DNA of 64,000 nt from Ulota crispa (lineage: Eukaryota > Streptophyta > Bryopsida > Orthotrichales > Orthotrichaceae). The first letter of the stretch is position 1. Each line of letters opens with the position of its first letter. The position numbers and the translations under genes were made by a program. Shown in pieces: positions 37,396 through 49,140 of the stretch. The notes under the pieces are model-generated. The model ran no database searches. It saw only the letters and a list, made by a program, of their open reading frames with translations, and was not told where the DNA came from. The DNA is taken from positions 19,050,727 to 19,114,726 of the forward strand of contig OY987245.1 in assembly GCA_963920765.1 (NCBI GenBank). Direction: 5' to 3'.

Positions 37396-38115
37396 TTAAA
37401 CGGCTACTTCTAGAACCTTGTTCCAAAACAAGTTTGAACCAATCAAATGCAAGGAAATAGCATCTTTTTGAAATCTTTTTCAAATCCAACTCTTGTTGGT
37501 TTTAGAACAGTCTACTCTGCCATTATTGAGGAGTAACCGTTTGTAGTATTTCTACCTTAGTAAAAAAAGGGATTTTTTTTGAAAAAATGTCAAATTGCAA
37601 TATTGAAAATTGCATTATAACATAGGTTTTCATAAAATCTTATCTAATTGAGAATTAATGTCCCAAAAGCACCATCAAAAAAGTTGATTGTGCTAACTTC
37701 TCCTTAATTTCATTATTAATAATCATGATGCTGCAAAATTCATGCATAGGGGCCTGGGTCCACCTTCAACTTCAACCATAAATAAGGATGGAGCCTACAA
37801 GCTACAAATCATTTTCAAACAATGCCACACAGCCACTGGTCAGAAAACCGAAAAAAAGAACCCTGATGAGAACCAAACTTACTGAAGTGCCTCGCCGTTA
37901 ATTTACACGCGTGCGAAACTCTCGTGAGACGTTGATCGTCCTGCCCCCAGCTCTCCTGCCGGATCCAATGCCTGTTGTCTGCTCTCTCCATCGCCCCCTC
38001 GCCTTTTCTGCGTCCTCTCTCTCTCTCACACTTCCGCTTTGCTTTCGTCGGCAATCATCGCCACTACTGAGGCCGCAATTCTCGACACCCTTCTCTTCTT
38101 TTTGGTAGGTACAGT

Positions 38116-38227
38116 ATATATCTGTAGACTTGCAGACCAGAGTTCTTGTTCGAGCCCGGAATTGGGCATCATATATCTGTAGACTTGTAGAGACTGGAGC
38201 TCTTGCTCGAGACCAGAATTGGGCGCA
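38116..38227. repeat. Tandem duplication, 55-bp unit, in the gene 1 leader
   Basis: ATATATCTGTAGACTTG starts each unit at 38116 and 38171; both continue to GAATTGGGC. The unit includes GAG(T/C)TCTTG(T/C)TCGAG, a word that is also repeated in intron 2 of the gene downstream. Confidence 0.65.
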
Positions 38228-38458
38228 AGCGGAATTCCCAAGGTGAGTGTCTGAGAGAATCGGCATTGGCGATGGAATTCGCAAAGGCTTGTGGGTGGCT
38301 GTGGTTATGGAATTGAGGTTATGTGTCAGGTTTTTCCCGGTTCCATGCATGCTACAATGCCTGACACTTTTGCATGTTTCTGCACCAGAGCTGAGCTTGA
38401 CTGGCGTGCAGAGTAACTTAGCGACTGACGACGTGCGAGTAATTATTGTATGAGCGCA

Positions 38459-40676
38459 ATGTCGAGACACGGGATGGTTTTCTGCGTCTCGCTGCTGCTT
38501 CTTCTTCTTCAGTTGCAGCCATGGACCATGGCCTCCGCAACGGTTCTTGTGCCCCCAAAAGGATACAGGTACGTCATGCCTCGGAACGTCTGGACTGTGA
38601 GGGTCGCCCGGGCTTCATGCATGACACACACTAAAAAGAAATGGTCGGTGATGAATTGTGTGTGAATGCAGCGAGGGATTCAGCGGGACGACGCAGAGCG
38701 GATTGCAGAAGTATGTGTGTAAGAACGGCGAATGGAGCAAGACGGGAGCGACAGCTGATGTGCACACGCCGAGCGGCACCAAGCTTGGAACCTACAGGTC
38801 GGTGTACGATCAGGTCACGCGGGAGAAGACATACTATTGGGACATTATCAACAGCCAGGGCACGTACTTTGAATCTGGGCAAGCCATCAGCGGTCTCCAA
38901 GGTAAAGCCATCGATCGAGCGCATTTCAATTCTCTGCTTGCTAATGCTCGGACAGTTCTTGTTCATGCTCGGACAGTTCTTGCTTGGATGTCTTGTTCAG
39001 AGTTCTTGCTCGAAGAGTTCTTGCTTGGATTTCTTGCTCAGAGTTCTTGCTTAAATTTCTTGCTCAGAGTTCTTTGCTTGGACTTCTTGCTCATGATCAG
39101 AGTTCTTGCTCGGAGAGTTCTTGCCCATGTTCACATTTTTTTGCGTGTGCAGCGTCGCCGGTGCGAAGTGTGGAGGTGTCGACATCAGCGATATCGGAGT
39201 ACTTGGCGATTATAAAGGTGCATCGCTACGCAGGGGATGCAGCCCAAGTGGCATTTGTGTCTCTGACTGGCACGAAAGGCGGCTTGCCTCCGCGAGCGGC
39301 GCTTTGCTCGTCCCCAGGTGCGACATCCAGCGTTCCGTTCGACGGCAATTTCACATTCTTCAACCAAGATCGTCAGCCACCGTCGCCACTGCCAGCATCG
39401 CTGACGCCAGATGGCAAATTCGTGCAAGTGGTGTTCTTGGAAGGGAAGGTGCAGTACAAGTTTACGCGGAGCGGGCAATGGCGTTATAGAGGCATTTTCG
39501 CTGCCATAGCTGATGTTGCCGGGGGAAACGCGCTGGGGAAGTTTGGTACTGTCAAGGAGGCGGACAAGTTTGGAAGCAAGCTCTTCTTTCATTTTAAGGA
39601 TCCCAATGGGTTTTGGCTCGCCGGGCAAAAGGCTTCCAAACCCCTTCAAGTCACTGCTGATGGGTTCCCCTGGCAGCTCCTGAAAATCACCTCCACCGGT
39701 GGCACTGTGTAAGTTTTTTCTCTTCCCCCTTTCCTATGCCTGGTTTCCCTAAACCCAAGACAGGGGAAATTCATCTCCAGCGCAATCTCCTCCTAATAAG
39801 GTAGGAGGTTCTAAAAGCGCCCAGGTCTAAAAGCGCCCACCTCCTCAAATGTACTCAGTTTGTCCATGCTGTTTTTCATAGTTTTCAACAATGTACAAGT
39901 GATGTACATCTGAGGAGGTGGGCAATTTTAGAGCCCTATGCCATTTCAATTTCAAAATTTCATAACTAATTCCACAAAGTTCCAAGAAATATGAAACAAT
40001 TTGGGTTAGATGCCAATTTCTCTTGTCTTTGAAGAAATATTTACTGAAAAATATTTCAAGAAGTTTCACCTCCCCAAGATTCAGTTTTAGCTCTTACATG
40101 GTCAGTTCATGAGCCTCCTACCTTCTTATGTAGAATTTCATGGATACCCTTGAAGTTTGCTATATTTGCTTAGATGCCCTTGTTTTTTCAGAATTAACAC
40201 AAATACCCTTGGACCAAAATTTTCAATCGTTTGTTTTGTTTAGCATGCCACATCCCTTCTTCCTTTGTGCGCACGTTGCTTCTTTTTTTTGGTTGCATTT
40301 CATTCCCTCCTTCAACATTGGCCATGAAGTACAAGCGCAACAAATAAATGCCTAGAATTTTTTGGTCCAAGGGTAATTTGTGTAATTTCTGAAAAAGTAG
40401 GGGCACGTATGTAAATATTGCAAACTTTAGGGGTATCCATGGAATTCCCTTTTTTTTTTTCTTTCTCCTTTTCCTCACGGATTCGTTTGTTTGTGGTTCA
40501 TTTGTTTAACTGGTTGGTCCTTTTTGTGTTGTAACGGCAGATTTCCAGTTGGGAAGATCACAAACGTGCTGATTGCCGGTACGATGGGAGGATTAGCACC
40601 CAGAATTGCTGGCAGAACCTATGGCATGACATGGGGCTCTCCCTTCACAGCACAATGTTACTTGTACACAGGATAA
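38459..40676 (+). CDS. Secreted protein with two DUF3455-like repeats (gene 1)
   Basis: Four exons: 38459-38568, 38672-38901, 39153-39708 and 40541-40676, giving 343 residues. All introns are GT-AG and their phases agree (2, 1, 2). I chose the second of two in-frame ATGs because MSRHGMVFC aligns with MSRHTLFLC of the paralogue. A hydrophobic signal peptide covers residues 1 to about 27. Repeat 1 (about 32-185) runs PPKGY, YVCKNGEW, LGTY, TKGGLPP, C166, FTFFNQ. Repeat 2 (about 204-343) runs FLEGKVQYKF, SGQWRYRGIF, ALGKFG, FPWQLLKI, TMGGLAP, CYLYTG. This order resembles DUF3455 (often mislabelled malate dehydrogenase) as I remember it, duplicated in tandem. No enzymatic role is known to me. The leader (37,900-38,458) is CT-rich and may hold a 5' UTR intron. 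Confidence 0.8.
38940..39135. repeat. Degenerate tandem repeat in intron 2 of gene 1
   Basis: Variants of CAGAGTTCTTGCTCGGA and GAGTTCTTGCTTGGATTTC occur about nine times. They fill most of the intron and keep the frame open, so they could be mistaken for coding sequence. Confidence 0.7.
39798..40124. mobile_element. MITE, family J, inside intron 3 of gene 1
   Basis: It is inverted relative to 2410-2740, from AAGGTAGGAGGTTC to GAGCCTCCTACCTT. It lies wholly within the 832-nt intron 39709-40540. Confidence 0.65.
40131..40450. mobile_element. Foldback MITE, family L, inside intron 3 of gene 1
   Basis: The ends TAGAATTTCATGGATACCC and GGGTATCCATGGAATTCCC and a palindromic interior match 13572-13881. 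It starts only a few bases after the family J element. No target duplication is certain. Confidence 0.65.
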
Positions 40677-41691
40677 ACAAATTTTAAGAAATGTAGACTA
40701 TGTTAGGTTTTTGTGAGGTTAGTCACCTTACATCTGTAGGTGCGTAAATACTTAGGTCAAAACTACACCACCCTCTTCCTTACTACGTTGTAATGTAGCG
40801 TGCATCGGGAGTATCCCTCATCCCCACAAACTTGTACAACTGAAAGTCTCAAAAGGGGCAGGAGCTGCTTCCCATGCGTGGTTCAAGCTGGATGGCCATG
40901 AGCATAGGGTAGGAGGGTAGGGAAAATAAATAAAGACAGAGAGTGATAAAATGAAATGGATGGAAATTCGACCAGGAATAAGTGGCTACCGTATGTGTTG
41001 TAGCTCTTTTGTACTTTTAATTCTGTAACATGTTGGTAGAACTCAAGGTGATCATGGTAGTCAGCTGAGGTCAGTCATTGTGACCTTTGTTTTTCTCCTC
41101 ACTTGGATCTCTTATATAAACATAGGTCAATATGCATTGGCTTGTGCAATACAATGTCGCCTCTCTTTAATTAATGATAGTACCCTTTGCTCGTAAATCA
41201 ATAGTATATTCAACCTGGGTTCCTTGTCAATCTCTAGCTCCGAGATTTGATATTTGATTCTTGAGGAGACTTTTGTAAGCTTGAACACTATTATTCTGCT
41301 AGGATAAAGGTGATGGTGTATCTAGCGATTCAAATATAGTCATATTTTACATATGTTTGTATTCTTCTTGCACATTGTTCTGAAGTTTGAAGCTTGAACC
41401 CTAATCTACCAAGTTTTTTTGTTATTGCGTTGGTATAAATTATGAGTTAGAACTTGTACTATGGCCAGTGATCATTCAAATGTCGTGGCCTCGTGGGCAA
41501 GCATGATCAGAATTCATGGACAGGTTTGTGTCATGAGTCGTGATCTAGAGCGCTGGCTGGCTGGTCTATTGCATCCTTGCCTCCCTGATGTTCTCGTTTA
41601 CTTAATTGGAGGAAGTCGCCTTTGCCATTACTGCCCCACGGATAGAGTTGCATTTACTTTCTGAGGAGCCATCATTGTCCATCAAAACCTT
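40677..41691. other. 3' flank of gene 1, nothing else recognised
   Basis: The 3' UTR presumably begins here. No second gene or element is supported. Confidence 0.4.
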
Positions 41692-41817
41692 GGGCTCAGT
41701 GTACTGCACATACGTGTGTAGTCAGGGTGGAAAACCTTAGCTTTTTTCCCTTTTACAAAGAAGGGTTGAGGTAATAATTTGGCCCTTCTTTTGGCGTTGT
41801 TCAGTGGCATCACAGGG

Positions 41818-41918
41818 TTTTTTTTGGGCACCGCCGACTTTTCTGGTACAATTAGAGGTCGTCCCTCCAGGTTTTGACGCCTCTAATTGGACCAGAAAAG
41901 TCAATGGTGCCAAAAAAA
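41818..41918. repeat. Inverted repeat, about 40-bp arms
   Basis: ACTTTTCTGGTACAATTAGAGG-type left arm and CCTCTAATTGGACCAGAAAA right arm, with a short central spacer and GGCACC / GGTGCC at the outer side. Confidence 0.7.
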
Positions 41919-41954
41919 CGGCTGGTGGTATCCTCATTTAAGGTTTTAGACTAA

Positions 41955-42494
41955 GAGCGGCTTTAATGGTGAAATTACATATGAGAGCAGTAAAAGGTTT
42001 AGGGGTTGGTTTATTATACTTATATGAGTGTGGTGTTCTACTTGGGGTGGAAGGACCCAATATCCCATCTGTCTTTTGAGGAATATGCATAGGAGCTGAC
42101 TAAGCAGGCTAGTATTGGGGAGCTGACACATCAAGTTGGCATTAGGAGGTGGACATAGCAAGTCAGCATCAAGGGGTTGACATAGTAAGTTGGCACCTAG
42201 GGCTAACACAAAAAGTGAACTTGCTTCCTTACACAAGGGTGAGATTCCAAGAAGTTTCAAGAAAAACTCTTAATTCTTCTCTTTTCTTTCTCAAATAAAC
42301 CTAATTGTCACCAGATATTGTCGACCACACCTTTGGCGTGCACAATATCCAACTATAAAATATTGCTTCAAAAATTTTCTTTGATGCAGACTTCAACTAG
42401 ATATGTTGATTACCATTTTCATTATGTCCTTTTTTTCTTATTACCTCCATCTTATTCATACAAATTGTACATGACACGGCCATTGAAGTTGCTC
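41955..42494. mobile_element. Harbinger-like MITE, 540 bp
   Basis: The ends GAGCGGCTTTAATGG and CCATTGAAGTTGCTC are inverted repeats with a few differences. TAA flanks it at 41952-41954 and 42495-42497. A degraded relative is at 33764-34261. Confidence 0.7.
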
Positions 42495-42682
42495 TAAATT
42501 TGAATATAAGTGTGAGTTCAAAATTCTCACATCTAGTCTCCCAACATTTAATCTCCCAATGGTCAATTTCTAGACTCTTACACTTTCAAGCTGGTGGAAA
42601 ATTAGAGTTTTTCCACCCTGGCCCCTTAGATATGAATGTGCAGTAAAACAAGCCAAAATTTTATTCTACTCATAACATTGTT

Positions 42683-42836
42683 AAACAAGGCCCAGCATAC
42701 GCTTGGTACCATTCCCCCAGATACATGGAGGGGAATAAAGTTATAATACTAGGCCACTGATTGGCTTGGTATTATAACTTTATTCCCCCCATGTATCTAT
42801 GGAGAATGATACCAAGGTTAGGTGGGTCCTTGCTTA
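42683..42836. repeat. Palindromic element, 154 bp
   Basis: Arms of about 70 bp around GGCCACTGATTGGCTTGG. The left arm includes CTTGGTACCATTCCCCCAG and AATAAAGTTATAATAC, with the inverse in the right arm. TTAA lies next to each end, so it may be a further TTAA element or a MITE. Confidence 0.65.
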
Positions 42837-42879
42837 AACAATATTATGCTTCAAAAGTTGTGAATTCAGGGTGCTTTAA

Positions 42880-43525
42880 CCCCAAAGTGTCATTGGGGAC
42901 AGAAACTGTCCTCAACCAATTTTTGAAGTTAAATAAAACCCAACCAAATTACTATCTTTAGTAGTTTATATTTTTGAAAAGTTCTTTCTGAAGCTTAGTT
43001 TTAGATTCAACAATTTGATTTTGCAAATGATTGATTATGATTTTTCTATTCAAGATTTAGTGCACGGGTGTTCATTACAATCTTGACTTTATGTAGTGTT
43101 GAGGGCTCTTGGGAATGAGCCTCAAATACACTAGATCTTTAAGAAGAAATTGCATTAGAAATTCATTTAAAAAAATTGTAGAGTAGATTTTGAGAAGTTA
43201 TAAATTGGTTGGGGTTATGCATGTTAGGCCCTTTAACCTCATATTTTATTGGTGACCAACTTTTTAAATTTGACATGTGTAAAGAAGATTGAAAGACTTC
43301 AAATTACTTTCACAGTTTTAACATCCTCATGATCAAACAGTATAATCTTTCAATCCAAAAGAGATGTTGTTGTGTTTTCTTTTCTAATGAGATCATTAAC
43401 ATGTCTAGTTTGATTTTATACGGTTACAATTCAAAAAGAATTGATACAACTTATCAAAATGTTGAGTTTTTGTTCAAATTAGAGCAAACTCCTAGAAGCC
43501 CCAAAAATGCAATGTCACTTTGGGG
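42880..43525. mobile_element. TTAA element, family R, 646 bp
   Basis: TTAA at 42876-42879 and 43526-43529. The termini CCCCAAAGTGTCATTG and CAATGTCACTTTGGGG are inverted repeats with one difference. The sequence after the right TTAA (GGTAGTCTGCTCG) looks like the left end of a family I element. Confidence 0.7.
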
Positions 43526-44060
43526 TTAAGGTAGTCTGCTCGTGAATTGACCATCTAAGCAAAAGAGCCCTTATGTGGAAAAATCAAGGCAACTTGGTAA
43601 AATGGATATATTTTTGGTAGAAAGCCAAAGAAGAGACAATTGTGTGGCCATTTGTTTTGAATTTTTTTGAGTTAATATGAATTAACTACAATTTATCAAA
43701 GCAAAAGTGCATAGGGTAGCTATTCTTGATCATAGGTGGTAGCATTCACAATGCAAAAGCAGCTTGTAAATGAAGTCACATGAGTCCTAAAAGCAACCAC
43801 TATAAAAGCCAAGAATGCTCCAATAAGGCTCTTAAAGCGTGCAAGCACCCATTCCATATTCTAATACTCAAATCATGATTGAGAACAAGTTTTCATTTAG
43901 TTTAGGGTGACACATATCTATATTTTATAGAAAGACAAATCTAAACACAATTATGACCAATAAGCACACACACAACAATGGCTCATGTCACTCTCTTAAC
44001 TTCCTAAAATGATGCATACACAAGTACAATTTGTGAACATAAAAAATGTGATCCATTTAA

Positions 44061-45261
44061 TCCTTGAAGGTCTGTGCATCCAAAAAGTGGATGCGCCTTG
44101 GTCAACCCTGATTGTAACTTTCAAAATATCAATTTTGATATGTGGTTCAAACTAAGAAAATGAAGCTTGACAAGTTTCCTTTCTATTCCATTTATTTTTT
44201 TGAAAAATGTCAAAAATCGAAAGAATTATTGCAATTGAAAGTTCAAGTGTTAGAATCCAAATAATACAATATGGTGTGTTTTTCATTCATATTTTATACT
44301 CTTTAAATGCATTTTAAATTTAAACTACAAAACTATGTTTCTCATTCTACCATTCATTTATGGTAGAAATAATAGATTTTTTAAATAAGTATTTTAATTG
44401 ATATGACTTTATGTCCACATTCAGTTTTAAAAAATCACAATAATTTAAAATTTTCATCAAATTTATCAAAAAAAATAACATAAACAAAAAATGAATGTGT
44501 CTTCTAGCAGAAAAATATCAAAATTTTATAGATTAATTAAATATAAGAATAAACTTGGTTTGATAGTCAAATTTGACTTTAAGTTCTTGTTGTGGTTGTT
44601 TTGGGTGTAAAAAATAAAATAACCAATTGAATTTTTTTCACACTAATCTTTAATGCTGCTTGTACCTTAAGAAAAAAGTTCTAGTCATTTGGAATTGTTT
44701 TGTGATTTTAACTTATTTATGTTCATTTTTTGAAAAAATGATAATAATTACAAATTTTCATGAAACAAATTAAAAATTTCTTGATCTGATATATCATTCA
44801 TAGTTTCAAGCAATAAAAATATGAAATTGTTGTTTGAATACACTTTAACCCTTAAAGGACGGATGGATCACCGTGGCTTGCCCTACTTATAGCATTCAAT
44901 AGTGTTTTGCACATGGGCACTAGTAGTATTGCTTCAAAAAGTTAGAAAAGTCAAGAGTGCATGATGCTCTCATGAAATTGCAAGAAGGGCAGCTTGGGAG
45001 CTAACACCATGTATCACAATTTGGGTTACAAAACAAAATGAATGTATCTCAAGAGGTAATTTATTGCCTTCCATGATGCTCTACGCATTTATGATCGCTT
45101 TTGAAAAAATCAAATCAAAATCAGTTTTTTTGTAGGATACATAGTTGTGTTTTTGAGGCAAAAGACGTTTTTTGTCCATACCAACGTTTAGGGGTTAAAA
45201 GGCAAAATTGAGCTTTGACATGAAATTTGACCATTTCAAAATAGATAAAATCCTTTAGGGG
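44061..45261. mobile_element. Possible TTAA element carrying a family E insertion
   Basis: TTAA at 44057-44060 followed by TCCTTGAAGGTC, and ATCCTTTAGGGG before TTAA at 45262-45265. If these are the ends, the family E copy (44849-45194) is nested near the right end and the net length is about 850 bp. Confidence 0.35.
44849..45194. mobile_element. TTAA element, family E, 346 bp
   Basis: TTAA at 44845-44848 and 45195-45198. It starts CCCTTAAAGGACGGATGG and ends AACGTTTAGGGG, and matches 58797-59153 throughout (ATCACCGTGGCTTGCCCT). Confidence 0.75.
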
Positions 45262-45265
45262 TTAA

Positions 45266-48200
45266 GAACCTCTGTGCACTATTTTTGTGGCCCTACGTGA
45301 TCAGTTCCAAATGGATGGACCGAATTCGAGCAGGCTACATTACCAGATGTTGGTCTCAGGTGTATGGGAGATAAAAGCCGAAAATAAAAAGCTAATTAAT
45401 CATTACAGAAAACATACAAAAAAAGAAGGAAAAGGCAATGAAGGAGATAAGAGCCCTTACGGTTGATACCATCATGACGAAGACTACTATACTTGGTTCT
45501 CATGAATGTCATGATGAGGTGGATAATACTGAATCTCATGCTGGACTTCATAACTCTTAACAGTTAACACCTTCTTTGTGGGGCCAGTGTGAAAATGTCT
45601 GCATTTTTACTTGCCAGAAATTGTTACAATTTTAGATGTTTATCATCTGGATTCAGGAGATTGAATTTAGGAATTTGAAATTCACATATTTAGAGACCCC
45701 AATTTTCATGTTGAACCATGGAAAGAAATAAAAATGTCCAACTCCAAACTAGGAGCAGATTCTTATTTTTAACCTTGTTTGTAAAATAGCAAAGCTTCTC
45801 ATCTAGCCCTCACAAACAAGGTATCAAAGTCCTTAAGATCAACATGACACTTAGTATTTTTCTACTGGAGTTCATTTTTTTGTTCTCATGGAAGGCACCT
45901 CCACCATTGCGTTTTAAATCTTGACTTAAAGAAACTCAAAGTGTTCCAAAGTTAGAACTGAGGCATCTTAAAAGGGTGTTTGTTAGGTTTTTATAAAGTT
46001 CACGTGTCTTAATGAGCTAGCTACAACTCAATCAAGTTTGTTGGTTCTAAAAACTTTGAAACTTCTAACAAAAAATCTAAGAGTAATTCCTCATCAAAAT
46101 GGAGAATAAATTGAGTTGCATTGTTGCTAAATTGTTCTTAAAAGTGTGCTTTGAGTTGTACAAAGTACTCCCCTGGTTCTAAAAAACAAACAAGTCTTCC
46201 AAAGTTTGTTGCATTTTATATGAAGTACTTGAGAGGATGAAGAGAAGATTATGAAAAATGCTCAGGGGGTGCACTATACAAGGTTCACATGGGTAGCGTG
46301 CGTGCAAAGCCCTATAAGAGGGGGGCTATGTAGGTAAATTTTTGTCATTTACATATGGTTATATTTACCTAAATTTTAAAGTTTGGTAATTTAATGTACC
46401 CTATGCTTTATTTGATAAAAAATTGTGTGATAATTGAGGGTATCCTATGTTTATTATAAATACATGAAGACATGAATAAAAGTGCATACACCTGATTAAG
46501 TGCCAACAAAATTTTGTTGTGTTGGTTGAGACATGCAAAATGTGACTGTCCTTTTGTATGGTAATAATGTTGTTGTTTAGGATTTAAAACACGTTGCAGT
46601 AATTGGGGGTATTGTAGAAGAAATTGTACTTTTAGACCAAGGCATCATACATTTGAAACAAGAATTATGAGTAATCACAAAACATGTCCAACAAGAGAGT
46701 GCAATGAAACACAAAGCATGTTAATTGCAAAAGCACATAAAGACGTACTCTCCTACAATCTCACAAGAAAATACACGTGAAACCCTCAAATGCTGCTCTC
46801 ACAAAAGGCAACATCATCAAACTAAAATGCCCTAAGCCGCGTTCATCAGTACAATGGTGTGCAAATTTTTGCTTCTCATCCATCCACTGCAATGACACGT
46901 GTCTTGTCTGTATATCTCTGTCCATATTATTAATCTTCATCCCATACTTGAACGACACGTGTCCCATATCATAACCTCCCTTAAAGCACTGCAATAACTG
47001 GCTGTAAACATGCATGGGATCTCCCTTTGGATACTCCACAAAACTTGAATACTAAATACTAACCCAAGTAACAGTGCTATTAAATTCATTAATTTTTAAT
47101 CTTAATATTTACAAGGCTATTGTAGAAGTAAAATAAACCTAAATCTCACTAATAGACCCTACCATTCATTATTTATAAAGACTCCAAACACATTACAACA
47201 ATGCTAACTTATTTCCAATTCATGACAAAAATTTAGGACCAAGGTAATTAAAATAACCCTTCATTTGATTGCACGTGTACCAAAAAAAAAAGGGAGTGCA
47301 CTCCCCAAGGAAAAATGCAAAGAACCAAAATAATGTAAAGATAATGAAAGGCAAAGGCTCTATATAGTTTTTGATGTGAAATTCCTTAACTCAGTCATTA
47401 CTTAAACTGAAAGATTTTGATTGGCTCAAGATTGTACAAAGGGTTTGTCTTTGCCCAATTGCCCTTGTACTGCACAGCTTCTCCTTGCACTACTCCAATT
47501 CCACAACCCAATCTTTTATGCTTATTAAATTTCAATTTGTGTTCTAAGCTTGCAATCCATAGCATAAAGTTTAAGTAGGTTGATTACTCAATATTGTTTC
47601 TAACTTTATAGAACAAAGACAAACTTCTTCCAATGTATTTTATGCAAACTATAAAACATTTCTATTTTTGAATATACTAACAAGTTTCTCTACAATTCTC
47701 GAACTCATACTATCAACTATGTAGCTCCTATGTTTTGGCCAGCACTACAAGCAAGAATAATGGGTAGTTTATACTAGTTATACTTACTTCAAGGTCCCAC
47801 CAAAATTTCAGAATCTGATTATTAGAGGTGTGAAATTGGGACTAATAGCGTTGCACTATGTCCAAAGTCTTGTATCATTTAGATAAAATCTGTATAGGAG
47901 CACTTTTTGGATATTTCGGTGTCAAGCAAGTGGGACTTTGTTCCAAAATTTGAGCTTACCAAAAATTCAAATTCCAACTGAAGAGCCAAATCTCAACATT
48001 TTTTTTGCATGTAACATTCAAGCATGTTTTCAAGATTCTCTTACATATCTTTTACTTTGTTGAACAAATGACATTCAATTGGGACATGTAGTGTGGAGTC
48101 CTAGGACTATCAACTGCCCCTTAGAGTAAGGTGAGAGGTGCTTGAGTCCATTGCATAAATTGAACGTGATGCCCTCTACATACTCATCACATAATTGTCT

Positions 48201-48520
48201 ATCTACTGATGCACCATGTAACAGAATGGTTTAGTGACCTTTAAAGATGCCAATGTCCAAAATGGGGCAATGAAGATATTTCAAATATTTATTGTAGAAT
48301 TTGTGTAAGTAGGATGAAGTACTAATAGAAAGCTCTTCAAGAGGCATTTTACATCTTCTCATCTTTGTATAAACTTTAGACTTAATGAAAGGAAATCTTG
48401 AAGTAAAAAACTAGCCTAGAAAGGGCAATTGATTTGATTGAGTTGTCCAAGTTGTGACAATAACGCATGTCATATTTTTCAATACATTGAAGAACACAAT
48501 CTTATTGTCCTTTTTGCATA
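45266..48520. other. Intergenic, no gene recognised
   Basis: About 3.2 kb of AT-rich sequence. A 92-codon minus-strand frame at 46761-47039 is protein-like in composition but has no recognisable motif. The only notable items are the CACGTG-type palindromes listed separately. Confidence 0.45.
46894..46963. promoter_or_regulatory. Pair of G-box/ABRE-type palindromes
   Basis: GACACGTGTC occurs at 46894-46903 and 46954-46963, 60 bp apart, with further ACGTG cores at 46773-46780 and 47271-47280. CACGTG-type motifs are bound by bZIP and bHLH factors in plants. No nearby gene is evident, so function is unproven. Confidence 0.35.
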
Positions 48521-48614
48521 TATATGTATATGTATATATATATATGTATATGTATATATATATATGTATATATATATATACATATATACATACATACATA
48601 CATACATACATACA
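48521..48614. repeat. AT/ATGT/TACA microsatellite
   Basis: Runs of TATATATG and TACATACA abut the left end of the element that follows. Confidence 0.8.
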
Positions 48615-49023
48615 GGGAATTTCTAAAGCCCCGCCCAAAATTATTAACGCCACACTCCAGCACAATGTGCTTTGAGCATGAAATGTGAGAATTTAATATT
48701 GAGTTTTTTGATTTGGATCATAAGATTTGTTTCACCTCTATCATTTTAAGGCTACATTCAAAAAAACTTGAGGTGCTTGAATTGGTAATTAAAAATATAG
48801 GACTTTTGAGTTACATAAAACAAAAACACATAAAAAAATAGAAATGATGCAATAAAAGTTCAAAAAGTTTGTAATTTTTCTTCTTTCTTTCAAGGAGGTG
48901 ATAACAACATGATTGAATGAACAACTGACCACTTGAATAGAAAAGAAAAAGCTTCAAATTCTCAAATGAAATGCTCATAAGGGTGTGGCGTTAGCAATTT
49001 TGGGTGTGACTTTAGTAATTCCC
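48615..49023. mobile_element. MITE inserted between microsatellite tracts, 409 bp
   Basis: The ends GGGAATTTCTAAAGCCCCG and GTGACTTTAGTAATTCCC, followed inward by AACGCCACAC / GTGTGGCGTT, are inverted repeats. Microsatellite sequence touches both ends. Confidence 0.65.
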
Positions 49024-49101
49024 TATATACATACATATACATACATACATACATACATACATACATACATACATACATACATACATACATACATACATAC
49101 A

Positions 49102-49137
<36 letters not shown>

Positions 49138-49140
49138 TAT
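49024..49140. repeat. TACA microsatellite, about 110 bp
   Basis: Nearly pure TACA repeats ending in a short TA run. Confidence 0.9.

Larger units (their letters stand above)
41692..42654. mobile_element. hAT-like element related to 59714-60554, with nested MITEs
   Basis: The left end GGGCTCAGTGTACTGCACAT and right end ATGTGCAGTAAAACAAGCC are diverged inverted repeats, each next to a CAGGGTGGAAAA / TTTTCCACCCTGG pair. It matches the ends of the element at 59714-60554. It contains the Harbinger-like MITE at 41955-42494 and a small palindrome at 41818-41918. Flanks AAAACCTT and AAAATTTT are only a weak 8-bp duplication. Confidence 0.5.

Noticed and set aside
37898-38470. A 190-codon minus-strand frame over the gene 1 leader
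   Set aside because: No recognisable protein; it covers a CT-rich leader and a 55-bp tandem repeat and overlaps the gene 1 start.
38902-39152. Reading through intron 2 as coding sequence
   Set aside because: One frame is open across it, but it is a degenerate repeat bordered by GT-AG sites whose use matches the exon structure of gene 2.
39185-39649. A 154-codon minus-strand frame
   Set aside because: Antisense to exon 3 of gene 1.
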